Origin: Krasilnikovozyma curviuscula
Lineage: Eukaryota; Basidiomycota; Tremellomycetes; Cystofilobasidiales; Mrakiaceae
Direction: 5' to 3'
DNA length: 38,137 bases
Assembly: GCA_014825775.1 (NCBI GenBank)
Contig: MVAQ01000216.1
Location: 1 to 38,137 of the forward strand
Below are positions 1 to 10,868 of this stretch, piece by piece (position 1 is the first letter of the stretch; each line of letters begins with the position of its first letter). The translations under genes and the position numbers were made by a program. The notes under the pieces are model-generated. The model searched no databases, had not been told where the DNA came from, and saw only the letters and a program-made list of their open reading frames with translations.

Positions 1-1939
1 GGAGTAAGTAGTGTTTGGGCTTACAGAGACTGGATCTCGTTGAACAGAAGCAGTCAAACCAGCAGCAGAAGAACCTTTTCCAGACGTATAGACTGAGATT
101 GGAGAAACCTGGCAGGCGAAAAAAGTGTCAGACTCATGGAAGAGAGAGTAGTGCACGAGTGAGGCCGCAACGGGAAAGATGCTTACTTTCTCAACAAACT
201 TCAACAGCTGCGACTTCGCTGTACCGGGATCACCGAGCAACAGGACGTTGATGTCTCCTCTCAGACGCATACCGTCCGGTAACACCTTCTTACTTCCTCC
301 GAACAGCAGACAAGTGATGGCTTTCTTGATATCTGAGCGACGCAAGGCGCAGGGAATTGTGGTGTGAGAACACAAACGAGCAAGACGAGTCGAGATAACT
401 CAAGAGATAAGCAAAACTTACCAAGATTACCAAAGATTGAAGGCGCGACACTCCTTGCGAATCGCTCGTACAGTCCTTCGCTCCTCGAAATCTCCTGGAA
501 CTCCTCCTCCTCCTCTGCGGTGAACCCCCTTGCACCGGGCGTGGTTGAGGCGGCGCTATCGAGTTCGAGGCCGAGCACACGCAGGTAAGGTGTTCTGAGC
601 GCGGGAGCTGAGGCGTTGCCCTTCTTAGCGGACTGGTATGTTGAGTAAATACCGGTTGCGATCACTCGCGAGCCTGGGACCACGCGACCGGTGAGATATC
701 TGAACACAGCACCCCGCACAAGAAAGAGATCAAGCTCAATCAGTAAGACTTATTTCTGCTGTATGAATAGTTGGAGGGTTCCCATCTGCTCACCTGTCGG
801 CGCTGAGCTGCATGTGTCGAGGGAGCTCTCCAACGGGAACCATATCAGGTGCTTCCTGCAGCTTGATACCTTGGGAATCGATGAACCTGCACCGTTCATG
901 GATGATGATGTACGGATCCATCGGGCAGTCCTTCTTCTGCCCATCCTGAGGCTCGCTGTCGCACCGCCTAGGCAGACTCTTGGAGCCGTCGCTCATCCCG
1001 CCTGGAACAGAGACGATCTTGGTCGATCGACAGCCTCGGCATTGAAGGTACAGAGAGGTTGCTCGTGAGGACAGGGTCGATGCGGAGATGACGATTCCTG
1101 GTAGACGGACGAGACGTGTCAAAGTTTCAGCCTGGTGAGAAAAAGTCGCGAGGGAGGGAAGGACCAAGGGGGAAAATTCGTCAGATAGGCATACGCTTCA
1201 CAGCCGAAACGGTAGCAAATGGGAGCTCACCGATAGTTCTCTAAACTGGATCATGTTCATTCCGCTCTTGATGATGGCCTGCACCTCAGGGATTTCACGC
1301 TCAGCGACTTCGTCCTGACCATTCTGACCGTTGGCGAGCGGGTGCATGATCTGCCTGGCAGCTTTGAGGAGGGCACTTTCGAGCTGGAGGAACAGAGGAT
1401 CCACAAGGTCGTTAGTAAGGCGTTTCATGGGGACTTTCAGGGGGGAATTTAAGAGAAGTAGGAACGGGAACATCAAGAAAAACTGCTCACCAAAGGGACT
1501 GTCTCTCCTGGTTTCTCCTGTATCCTCTGAGCCAGCTCTTCGTTATACACAACCACATCCCTGAGATCAATCTCGACAACATTCTGACGAGCCAAGAGCG
1601 AGGCACGAATTCGGTCTCTGCACGAACCCGACGAGATGCAAAGGGGGGTGTATGAAGGTCAGCTTTCGCTCAAGTGACGGCAAGAAGGAGAAAGGGGAGA
1701 GACGCTTACCTGTATTTGAAATCACCCCCGATTCTGAAGTTCTGGATAAAGTCAAAGAGGGCCTTCTCAATGGTTGCTGGAGCGTCTTCAGACTGGCCAG
1801 CAGCAGGGGCGAGGACGCCCACCGCGAACACTCGATTTTGGTCAAAGCCCGACCTGTAGAGCACGACAAAAAAGAGAAAGGAGTGAGTGCTGATAGCCAG
1901 AGAAGGGTATGGGTCAGGAGTAGGAGGGGAATCTCACAT
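1..1939 (-). CDS. MCM5: MCM5 replicative helicase subunit (N-terminal 424 residues; C-terminus beyond the left edge)
   Basis: Subunit of the hexameric MCM2-7 replicative helicase, loaded at origins in the nucleus. Inferred exons (minus strand): 1939-1938, 1853-1710, 1617-1491, 1383-1231, 1131-794, 699-422, 332-187 and 108-25, followed by a donor at 24. They give 424 in-frame codons. Visible hallmarks: a C4 zinc finger (Cys173, Cys176, Cys199, Cys211), the OB-fold segment [20 protein letters not shown], and Walker A GDPGTAKS at about residues 381-388, followed by KFVEK and [17 protein letters not shown]. These are family-diagnostic for MCM5. Walker B and the arginine finger lie outside the window. 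The start codon appears split: AT at 1939-1938, then a GTGAGA...CAG intron, then G at 1853, giving [15 protein letters not shown], which fits fungal MCM5 N-termini. The least certain acceptor is the one before 1383. Confidence 0.95.
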
Positions 1940-2165
1940 GTTTGTGGAAGGAGGTTGCGCGTGCGTTGAGTGTTGGTTGGAAGCGTTCTGGATTCTTTGT
2001 CGAGAGGCGAGGGGACGCGCTCAGGGCAGGACGACGCGAGAAACGCGCGTCGCAGTAAATGAGGTCCTTCGATCAAACATTTTCCAACTTGCAGTCACAA
2101 AGCTCTACTTCTCCCCTGCTTCTCAGTTCTTACGGATATGAGAATGATACCATCAGATGGCTCAG

Positions 2166-2182
2166 AAAAAAAAAAAAAAAAA
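2166..2182 (+). repeat. Poly(A) tract, 17 nt
   Basis: Uninterrupted run of 17 adenines in the intergenic region upstream of MCM5. It could act as a nucleosome-excluding dA:dT tract in the MCM5 promoter, but that is inference from general yeast promoter biology. Confidence 0.9.
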
Positions 2183-3139
2183 GGACGAGCTTGAGAAGTT
2201 GCGTGCGACGTCAAACTTTGATTGGTGCAGACGGGCCTTGCGAGGTCGTAACTGTTCAGCTCAACGTATGGTGCCGGTCCCAAAATAAAGTCTGTTCGAT
2301 TCAAATGTTTCATTTTTTATTTATATATTTCTTCCAAGAACATCTTCGCGGCGATGATTTTGACTTGACCAGGTGTCAGAAGTTGCTGTGGAGAGAGGAG
2401 GATTGTCGGGATGCTGGCCACCGTGATTCTCCGCGTAGTGAAGACAGCCATGAGTTAGGCTACGACTGTGTTTGTTTTCTGAGTCAGACGGAAACCTCGA
2501 CGAAGTTCAAAGGGAGACTCTCAATCAGAGACAAAACAATTTCGAATCGCCTTTCATCAGTGTTATTGTTTTTTTCACACTTCCCCAAACTTGGCGCTTC
2601 TGCTTGATCATCCTCTGCGCAACAACTCTTCAATACGAAGCTCGATGCACGGGAAACACTGGCCGCTGGTGAAGTCGCACGCAGCAGACACGGACAGACC
2701 ATGCCCGCTGGTTGAATTTTTGCGTCACGATCGCACAAGGTTCTAGGAAAGTTTGGGGATGCTCCATCGGCAGCACCTCTGCCAGCTCCTATACGGCTGT
2801 GGTTGTGCTGGTTGTACGGAGACACGGCGCCTACCCTCTCAGCGACGTTCGACGGCGGGATATTTTTTCTTCGCTGGGTCGACACGCGTCATGGCGGGGG
2901 GGCTGATTTGATCGTTTCACGCGACGGAGGGCCGTCGTCTCGTCGCGCGCGAGGCTTTTTTTTGGTCCCCTGAGGCGCGGTGGGTTGCCTGGCGAGTCCG
3001 GAGTGTTGCCGAACGTGTCTCGTCGAAAGTTCCACCGACGCTAAGGGCTTCTCTGTAATTAAAAAAAGCGATCACTTCTGGTCGTGATCTTCCCCTGTGC
3101 CTCTCATCACCCTGCATAATAACTTCCACCTCGATCAGC

Positions 3140-3146
3140 TATAAAA
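3140..3146 (+). promoter_or_regulatory. TATA box of the WSC-domain gene
   Basis: Perfect TATAAAA, 195 bp upstream of the ATG at 3335. It is followed by a pyrimidine-rich C/T stretch typical of strongly expressed fungal promoters. A TATA box plus a signal peptide suits a regulated secreted protein. The transcription start is not determinable from sequence alone. Confidence 0.6.
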
Positions 3147-3334
3147 GGGCAGCTGGCTGCAAAACACCCCCTTCCTCCCCCCTCGTCTCTGTCCACCACG
3201 TTCCTTTGGTAGAACAGCAACCCTCGGACGCTCGCCGACAGAGCATCAGAAGCTGGACGTATACAGGGAGTGACTCTTCCAGCAACCAACAAACCCACGC
3301 TCGTTTCTTGCCTACCCACACTCGTTTCACAAGC

Positions 3335-6300
3335 ATGCTTTCCCTCACTCTTGCTGCCGGTATCCTGGCTGCTCTCTCCCCAGTCGATGCCTACTGGATC
3401 TTGTGAGTGCTGCTGTCTACAAAATTTAAATAAAAAACGCGTTTCCTCAACGCCTGCGTTTTCTTGTTGATTGATTGACCTGTTTTGTTGTTTTTTCTTC
3501 CTTCTTACTACCAGTGCCCACAAGCCCTTGCTGACCACTCGTTTGGATCCTATCGTTACCCCTGGAGCTGGTGAGTGACCCGTTTCAAGTCTCACACCAT
3601 GGTCAGCTAAGGAAAAACGAGCTCTGGCCGCTGTCTCGTCTGCTGTCTTGCCTGTGTACGACTGATATCTGATCTATGGTTCTGCAGTCTCTCCTCATAT
3701 GCACGCCATCGTTGGAGGAGGCAACTTTGAAGCTACTTACAGTACGTTTGGGTTCACACAGGAGCTTTCTACCACGATGCTAAATTCTAACTTTCTCCGG
3801 GGCAACCGCCTCTTGTTTCATCTTTCTTGACCCGTTTTCCTCATACTCTCTTTCCAGACTACAACTCTTCCATTGCTGCCACTTGCTCTACTGCCGTCGT
3901 CCAAGAAGACAAGTCTTCCTACTGGAGTAAGTAATCGCTCTCTCTCTCTCTCTCTGTCGTGTCCATCATCATCGTTTGCACGTGCTCCTAGATCGAACGC
4001 CTTATTGACACTCTGCCCTTCCTATCTGACCAGCCCCACAACTCTACTGGCAGTCGCCTACCAACGGCTCCTTCACTGCCGTCGAGCTCTCATATGTGAG
4101 TGGCTCTATCATTCGTGTCAACCGAACATTGCGACACAATTTTCTGACGCGTTAATCATCACCACCCGCACCATCGCTTTTGCCTTCTCACAAAACAACC
4201 TAGGTCAACACCTACTACCTCCAACGTCCGGGCCCTCTGAACCAGACCATAGTCGCCTTCCCACCTGGCTTCAAGATGCTCGCCGGTTCGCCCTACAGAC
4301 ACACCTACAACGCCTCCAACTTCGCGGACCAAGCAATCTCGTATGTCTGTCTAGACTTCAGCGAGGACCACTCGGGCGACCCCGCATGGGCCGAGGGGCC
4401 TTACTTCCCCTCTGGACACAACTGTCCTTCTGGTATGCGAGCCCAGGTGTTCTTCCCATCTTGTAAGTTCCCCCCTCTCTCTATCTCTCTCAACTTCGTG
4501 AGCGTGCGCGCATTTGTGAAGAGAGCCTTCGCTAACTCGTCCTGAATCAGGCTGGGACGGTGTCCGTCTTGAATCAGCCGATCAATCGCACGTTGCGTAC
4601 CCAATCCAGAACTACAATGGTGGTGACTGTCCCGCTTCCCACCCGGTCCACTTGGTGTCCCTCTTCTACGAGTTCATCTACAGCACCAACAAGTACGAGT
4701 ACTGGGGTAACGGCACTTGGGTTTGGGCTTTTGGTGACCAGGTACACAGTCTTCTTTTTTTTAGGTTTCACGCTGGGTTGAACAAAGAACTGATGAATGA
4801 ATGTGCTGCCATGTTTTCATCAGACCGGTCTTGGTTTCCACGGCGATTTCGTGAATGGCTGGCCGGAACCAGATCCTTCGACAGGCGATGTTGGTCTCTT
4901 GCAACGAGCCATCAACGAGTGCCCAGCCGCTACAGCTGGCGTAATTTCCGCGTGCCCAGTGTTTGCGCCGCTCATGAACCAGACAATGGCCAACTGGTGC
5001 ACAGACACTGAGCCGCGTGTGTATGAGCCTAACGGGCTCGACGGAGTGTTTTTGGAAAAGCTCCCCGGTAACAACCCTCTCTGGCCAAACGACGAGCTCA
5101 CCAAACCCGGATATGACAACTACGTCGAGAATGCCACTATCTCGTACGCTCCATCGGCGGTGTACCCAACTGGATGGACCCACCAAGGATGCTACGGTGA
5201 AGGTAAGCTTATGAACTCAGAGATCTTGGAGAAAACATTTTTTCTAACATCCACCCTCCATTTCGCTAGGTACCTCTGGCCGTGCGCTCGGTGGATACTC
5301 CTTCTCTAGCGCAAACATGACCCCACAAGTCTGCATCGCCGCATGCGCTGCTCGAGGACTCGCTCTCGCCGGTGTTGAATACTCTGACGAGTGCTACTGC
5401 GGTAACAGCTTCGTCAACGGCGCGACAAACGTCACCATCTCCTTCTACCAGTGTCAAGATGCTTGTGCTGGTGATGCTACCCAAACTTGCGGTGGTTCCC
5501 AAACGTGAGCCACAGTTCAACAACTTGCTTTGATTCTCATTGCCTAATGCTGATTCTCATTGTTTTCGCAGCTTGGACATCTTCTACAACCCATCTCTCG
5601 TCGCGTCTTCGTTCAACGTCCCAGGATGGACCGCTGGTGGTTGTGTCAAGGAAGCCGTCAATGCTAGAACTTTGACTGGCTACAGCTTCTCATCCTCCAA
5701 CATGACTAACGAGTTGTGTGTCAACGTCTGCAACTCCAAGGGCTTCACCATGGCTGGAACTGAGGTTCGTACTTCCTTTCGCACCCATCCTAGTTATGTT
5801 TTGCTCGCGCGACTGACACAACTCATCTTCCACTCGCTTTTTTCTCTCCTACAGTACTCGAGCGAAGTGAGTTACTAGCGCTGTCTCTGTCAGGCCTGCA
5901 CCATCACTAACACATGCGTTTTTCTGGTTTGAATTCATTAGTGCTATTGCGGTAACTCTTACTCCAACGGAGGAGGCGCGAGCGTCTCGAGTAGCAGCTG
6001 TGATATGTCCTGCTCTGGTATCGCCGCTGAGACATGTGGTGGTCCAAGCTTGCTCTCAGTCTTCACCAGCAACGTTCCCTCGGGATGGACTGCTGAGGGT
6101 TGCGTCGCTGAGGGTACCTCTGGCCGTGCTTTGACCGGATACACTTTCGCTAATGATTCTATGACACCGGCACTCTGCCTAAATGTGAGTCTTACTCATT
6201 TGATCTCATGAAGAAGCTACGAATCATTTTCTGAAGTTGTTTTCTTCGTAGACCTGCGCTTCCAAGGGACTCCCAATAGCCGGTATCGAATGTAAGCCTA

Positions 6301-7178
6301 CTTCACGAGATTTGCAGCGTATTTCAAACCTCTGACGAACGTTTTGTACCTACTTCCCAGATGGTAGAGAATGTTACTGTAATTACCTCGCTCAATGTTC
6401 TAGTCCTGTAGTCGTTGAACTAACAAACTCTTCTGTTCTGAAGGTGGTACCGAATTCGTCAACGGCGCAACTAATACTACTCTCGCTGCCACCAAGTGTC
6501 AGATGAAGTGTGCTGGTGACAGCTCTCAATACTGTGGTGGCAGTTCAACTTTGTCAACCTGTGAGTATACTGCGCGCTATCAATCGATTTGCGATTTATT
6601 AAAAGTTTCTAACTGGCAACTTCTGTTCTTGCTAGACTTCAACCCATCTTTGGTTTCCTCGGGACCAGTTCTGCCCTCTGGTTGGGCTGCTTCTGGTTGC
6701 CGTACCGAAGCTGTGAACACCCGCACGCTCACCGGTCACACTTTGGCTAACAAGAACATGACTGTTGAGTTGTGTATCTCCACTTGCGCAGGCCTTGGAT
6801 TCACCATCGCTGGTCTCGAGTACGCGGATGAAGTAAGTTGACGGCGGCTCCATTCACAGTGCGCGTTTTCACTGACACTAGCTTTCGCCCTCTGACAGTG
6901 CTATTGTGGTAACTCATACGCTAACTCTGCTGGTAACATTACCACTACTTCCTCATGCTCTATGGCCTGTGCTGGTGACCTTAGTGGTAAGTGAACTCAA
7001 CTTCTCGGAGTTGTTAATCGTGCTAATGCATTTTGCCAACATAACAGAAATCTGCGGTGGTTCTTCCGTCCTCTCTACTTACACTTTGAGCAACGCTACC
7101 ACCACTGCCTCCAAGAAGAGACATGCCACCCAACTCAGACAGCGTTCTGGTTTGCGTCTCGACACCTTCTCCAGCTAA
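3335..7178 (+). CDS. Secreted DUF1996 protein with four C-terminal WSC domains
   Basis: Predicted 803-residue extracellular protein; molecular function unknown, but WSC domains are associated with binding cell-wall or other glycans. Eighteen inferred exons: 3335-3402, 3515-3570, 3688-3741, 3858-3926, 4034-4095, 4204-4462, 4551-4741, 4824-5202, 5270-5504, 5572-5764, 5855-5866, 5942-6184, 6252-6291, 6361-6378, 6444-6560, 6636-6832, 6899-6986, 7048-7178 (2412 nt). The N-terminus is a clear signal peptide (MLSLTLAAGILAALSPVDA). Residues from about 25 to 360 form a DUF1996 domain (HKPLLTTRLDPIVTPGAVSPHMHAIVGGGNF segment around the first introns, WDGVRLES, HPVHLVSLFYE). Then come four Cys-rich WSC modules, each starting GW-x3-GC, with a CYCGN-type centre and a CGG-type end. 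Many N-glycosylation sequons. No membrane span or GPI signal at the C-terminus, so it is probably soluble or wall-bound. A KKR just before the tail could be a kexin site. Confidence 0.92.
3938..3955 (+). repeat. (CT)9 microsatellite in intron 4 of the WSC gene
   Basis: Nine CT dinucleotides directly after the donor GTAAGT at 3927. It is intronic, so length changes would not alter the protein. Confidence 0.9.
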
Positions 7179-7366
7179 ATCGTTTTGAAGGTTCAAGATG
7201 TCCTAAAGCATTGCTTTGCTTTTCTAGCTCAATTCGTATTTTGTTTTACCTTCGTTTTTGGCCACTTCTATTCTTTAAAAGCTAGACTTTTGACGTTGTC
7301 CAAGCCATCTTACAACGCACATATAGATTTTGATGTACATATAATATTAGAGCATAGAAAGAGCAA

Positions 7367-9963
7367 CTATCGTACCATGTTACCCCTGAGGTAATACCAA
7401 CCTAATCGCACAAACGACCAGCTCAGTCCTACCGCGCAGAATATGCTCGTTAGCATTAACGGCAGAAACTCGATCGAAGCTCCTGCCGACGTTTTATGTT
7501 CGAGGATAGGGAACACCACTGACACCAACAACTGGAGTATCGGAAATAGTGAGAGGTAGAAGAGCTCCAAATAGTTGACAAGCAGGGAAGGAACTGTCAG
7601 TGGTGCACTAGAGAAAAGGGGATGTGTTAGAAAGATTGTTCAATGTAGCTATGGAGACACGTACTGATAGACCACTCTGTCTAGCGAGTAGAACGTGAGC
7701 AGGAACCAAATCAAAGAATAAACAATCTTAATAGGTGTTTCTACGTGCATCAACAGGGAGCGTCAGTGAAGCGATCCAGACCTTCAAGATGGTAAAGCTA
7801 TAACTTCGTACCTGCTGGAGTGAATAGAAGAGGAAACAGAGAAACAACACCAGGCACGCTAGATAGTATGAATGTCCTTAGAAGGTACTCTGAATCAGCA
7901 GCCAGTAGACTTGAAATCAAAATCACGTCAGTCTGGGTTCACCTAGATCAAACAATCCACCAACTTGCCTCAGCGGGACCAGGACGATCAAGATCGCTTT
8001 CTCGTGGACGTGCCACCCAAACATGTAAGATGCAAACCCAGAAAGAGTGACAGCAGTAACAAAGCTTTTGTAGGTTGGTTTTCTCCAGAGAGGGATAAGG
8101 AAGAGCTGGTGAGCAGGAAGTAAATCGAATAAGCTCAAGCAAGTAAACAGAGGGGCTGAAGTATTAGAGCAGGTGACTACTTACAATTTGGAAGGCAAGG
8201 GTCACGAGGAAGCAATGGATAGGTTTGATGTTTGGTAGAACCGCAAAGACAGTATCTCCAACAAAGCCTCTGGTCGAGGATGTGACACCAGCTTCATCGA
8301 CAGCTAATTTCAAGCCCAGCTTCGGTCCAACTGGAACAAGTTGTAGGATAACAGTCAATTACCCGGGAGTCACTTTTGATTGGGATGGAAGTACCTTTGA
8401 GTAGCGCTCTATCCAATACTGTGACGAGAGCCCAGAAATTTGGCGCCCAATAAGCGTGATTTAACCCTCTCGTGAAAGGGAACAGCCTTGAACCCAACTG
8501 TGGTAAATCTTTTAGGAATGGACCCAGTGAGCAAGCGAAGATTCCAATGACAATGGAGCCTAATTTGATTAGATTGGTGAGGTTCAGCTTGTTGTTTGGC
8601 GGGGGAAAGCAATAGGCTCGGAGTAGATAAATAAAGAATGCAGGTGCAAAGTACATGTAGATGTGTCTGAAAGGGTATAAATATTTAGTTGATGCTACTT
8701 GTACTCAAAGCAGGCGGTAGCTTACTTGAAGTTGAGGAGGATCGCAAAGCAAGCACCACAGGCCAGGTGATTTCCCTGTACAGCAACAAATGATCAAGAT
8801 CAAGATGTTGATTGGACACCGCTGAGTGTGAGAAAGATTTACCTGCTTTGCATTCCACAAACTCAATATTAAGATTCCAAACATGAACCCATTGTACTGG
8901 AAGGCGGTACAAACACAAAGTTTCAATTTCGACTCGTTGTATAGAGGAAGACAAAGACTGGAATCTACTCACCTGAAAATGAATATGATCTACAATGAGG
9001 AATCCGGGATGAAGGAACAGCGATGCTGAGATGATGAACTGCGTTGGTTTGTCCTTCATTTCAGTCCTCACGTACCTACGACACACAAAAGGCAGTCACG
9101 TCAGCTTCCCCTCATTAAAAGGTTTGTTCATTCAACTCCTCATGCAACTCACTTGAGCAAACCCCAACCCAACACCAATTCACTGATAACCACACTCGTC
9201 CTCTGAAACCCAATCACACTCGCCGCGCTATAGTTGAGATTGTTTAAATCGACAATTCCTGGATCTACCAGCTGAGCTATTGAAGAGAGAGCATTTTCGA
9301 AATGTGCAAAGAATGGTGGATAGTCGCTGCGGATAGAAACATATAGTTTAGAACATGTGACTGTTCGACTGGCAAGGGGATGGTTGTGGCAGGACTTACA
9401 GAGCTAGTATTCCATTTGGGAAAGACAAAACAAGGTGGTATTAGCTCTATTACTGCAATAAGGGCTGTTCGAGCCATAAGATACTTACTCCATTCTGAAG
9501 TAGCCTGAGCGCGAACGTCAACAATCGAATCAGCACGTTTTTACTACTTAGGAAGAAAATCTGGACTGACTTCATAATACCACTTTGAGATGGGCAATGA
9601 GTTTGTTATAGCCAGCCAATTCCTATGCACCTCAAAGTCAGTAGACTTGCTGAGGTTTGACCAATCAAGCTCATCAGGTTACCAGCTCGCATTCGTTGCG
9701 GTGATAGTGACTCACTAAGCAGGATAGAGCAGCAGCTTGAACAAAATAGAGATTACCAGCAGATCTCTTTCACTTGGTGTCAGAGAGTTCTCCTGAGAGC
9801 TGCTGGTTCTTCTGTGACTGCTGGTACTGAAGGTGTCGAAATCGTCTTCCTCTGCCAAAGATGCCACCGAAGCTGATGTCGTCCCTGAGGTCTTGTATTT
9901 CCGTGTCCTAATGCTGGCACTAGGGCCACCTACTGAGGAAGAGAACGAGGTGACAGATGACAT
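7367..9963 (-). CDS. ALG8: ALG8, dolichyl-P-glucose:Glc1Man9GlcNAc2-PP-dolichol alpha-1,3-glucosyltransferase
   Basis: ER multipass enzyme that adds the second glucose to the lipid-linked N-glycan precursor (GT57 family with ALG6). Fourteen inferred exons (minus): 9963-9716, 9649-9571, 9504-9489, 9403-9400, 9326-9153, 9075-8973, 8896-8843, 8775-8726, 8666-8395, 8330-8185, 8105-7969, 7909-7812, 7740-7665, 7607-7367. Total 1698 nt, 565 residues. Family motifs: [91 protein letters not shown]...FAVLPNIKP and [22 protein letters not shown] separates ALG8 from ALG6. The serine-rich first 80 residues are cytosolic and look disordered. Exon 4 is only 4 nt, and the intron after 7969 begins with GC rather than GT; frame and motif continuity support both. 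Confidence 0.95.
9400..9403 (-). other. ALG8: 4-nt microexon (CTCT) of ALG8
   Basis: Flanked by an acceptor ...ATACTAG and a donor GTAAGT. Joining exon 3 (ending TGG A), CTCT, and exon 5 (starting C GAC TAT CC) gives W-T-L-D-Y-P-P. That is the strongly conserved ALG8 loop, and the reading frame is kept for the remaining 10 exons. Skipping it would shift the frame straight after the tryptophan. Confidence 0.8.
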
Positions 9964-10265
9964 CCTGCTGGTCGGCGGCGAGAAATCAGAAGCAAATGAA
10001 ACGATGAGCTGGCTGCGAGCCAGTAATTCTCCAAGTAAAAAGATGTCCCTACTTTTCTCGTTACAATGAAGCAGTATTTACAATGGTAGTACATCCCATT
10101 CTAGTATCTTCTGCTGCAAATCAGCGCATTACAAGTACAACCAAACTGTTCCAGCGACGGGAAGCGGACGTCTCGAATTCGACGAGACGGTGGTCTGTGC
10201 TCCAACCGTTCAGCTTCAGTGCTCTGATCCCAGTAGCAGTAAAACCCGCAATCGCTCACTCCATC
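9964..10265. other. ALG8 promoter / SPT4 3' region
   Basis: About 300 bp between the ALG8 start and the SPT4 stop codon, both genes on the minus strand. It must contain the SPT4 terminator and ALG8 promoter. I see no clear TATA box or conserved reading frame in it. Confidence 0.5.
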
Positions 10266-10868
10266 CTACTCGTCGTCTGCGTCCCTCCTCCTGTACACGA
10301 ACCCTCGTTCCTGCAGATCATCCACCACATCCTCCGGCAGTCCTCCTTTTACTCTGGCTGCATAGAGGCCTTTGACGTATTTACCTGAAGACGATTGGAT
10401 GCAAGTAGAGGGAGAGAAAAGGGTCAGCAAGCTTTCATTGTAGGTTTGGTCAACGAGTCGAGTAGAAGAGCCACCCACTTGTCCTCTGCCACCTCGCAAC
10501 CCAACTCTCCTCTGGATTCATCATTGAGATGACACCATCAAACTGAGCACTCGTACACTGAGAAACCTTGTCAGCGGAGTCCTTCATCTGGGAACACAAG
10601 AGCCCAACGAGCCACGGTCAGCTTGATTCTCACGACCAACCGGGCAAGAACTGCTTTTCTGGCTCACCTGCAAGATCTCTTCACAGTTAGGACATCCGTT
10701 CTTCCTGAAGTCACTCGACGTGGTCAAATACGAACAGAGCAGGCAAGCTCTTAGCTTGGCTACGGTGGCCAGACGAAATAGCAACCCACAAATCAGCTTA
10801 GCCTGAGTTACAATTTCAATAACAAGGAATTTGGCCTGCTTACTTCTACCGGTGACTGGGGCTGACAT
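10266..10868 (-). CDS. SPT4: SPT4 transcription elongation factor (DSIF small subunit)
   Basis: Nuclear zinc-binding partner of Spt5; the Spt4-Spt5 complex clamps RNA polymerase II and supports processive elongation. Four exons (minus): 10868-10844, 10759-10668, 10587-10479, 10384-10266; 345 nt, 114 residues, close to the usual 100-120. The N-terminus MSAPVTGRTKLRACLLCSYL carries Cys14 and Cys17, and GCPNCEE carries Cys31 and Cys34. Together they make the family C4 zinc ribbon. SWVARWQR and the C-terminal KGLYAARVKGGLPEDV complete the Spt4 core. Exon 1 codes only eight residues and one base. The donor of exon 3 (GTGGGT) is weaker than the others but keeps the frame and the family alignment. 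Confidence 0.94.

Larger units (their letters stand above)
1940..3334. other. Divergent intergenic region between MCM5 and the WSC gene
   Basis: About 1.4 kb separating two divergently transcribed genes. It holds a 17-nt adenine run, a good TATA box near its right end and pyrimidine-rich DNA just upstream of the WSC start. No long conserved-looking reading frame is present. One possible small spliced gene on the minus strand (about 2608-2900) is described under findings. The rest is presumably promoter and 5' UTR for both neighbours. Confidence 0.6.

Noticed and set aside
2484..2885. 133-codon minus-strand frame upstream of MCM5 as a single-exon gene
   Set aside because: The composition is irregular and there is no family resemblance; a spliced reading in another frame looks more protein-like, and it too is only tentative.
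8154..8184. A 31-nt intron in ALG8 using the first AG after the donor at 8184
   Set aside because: The resulting frame hits a stop within seven codons; the acceptor at 8106 gives a 79-nt intron and continues into the conserved IPLWRKPTY...[11 protein letters not shown].
9403..9477. Coding exon reading NGILAL before DYPP in ALG8
   Set aside because: The frame needed to join DYPP meets a TAA with no acceptor after it; only the 4-nt CTCT exon restores the conserved TLDYPP.
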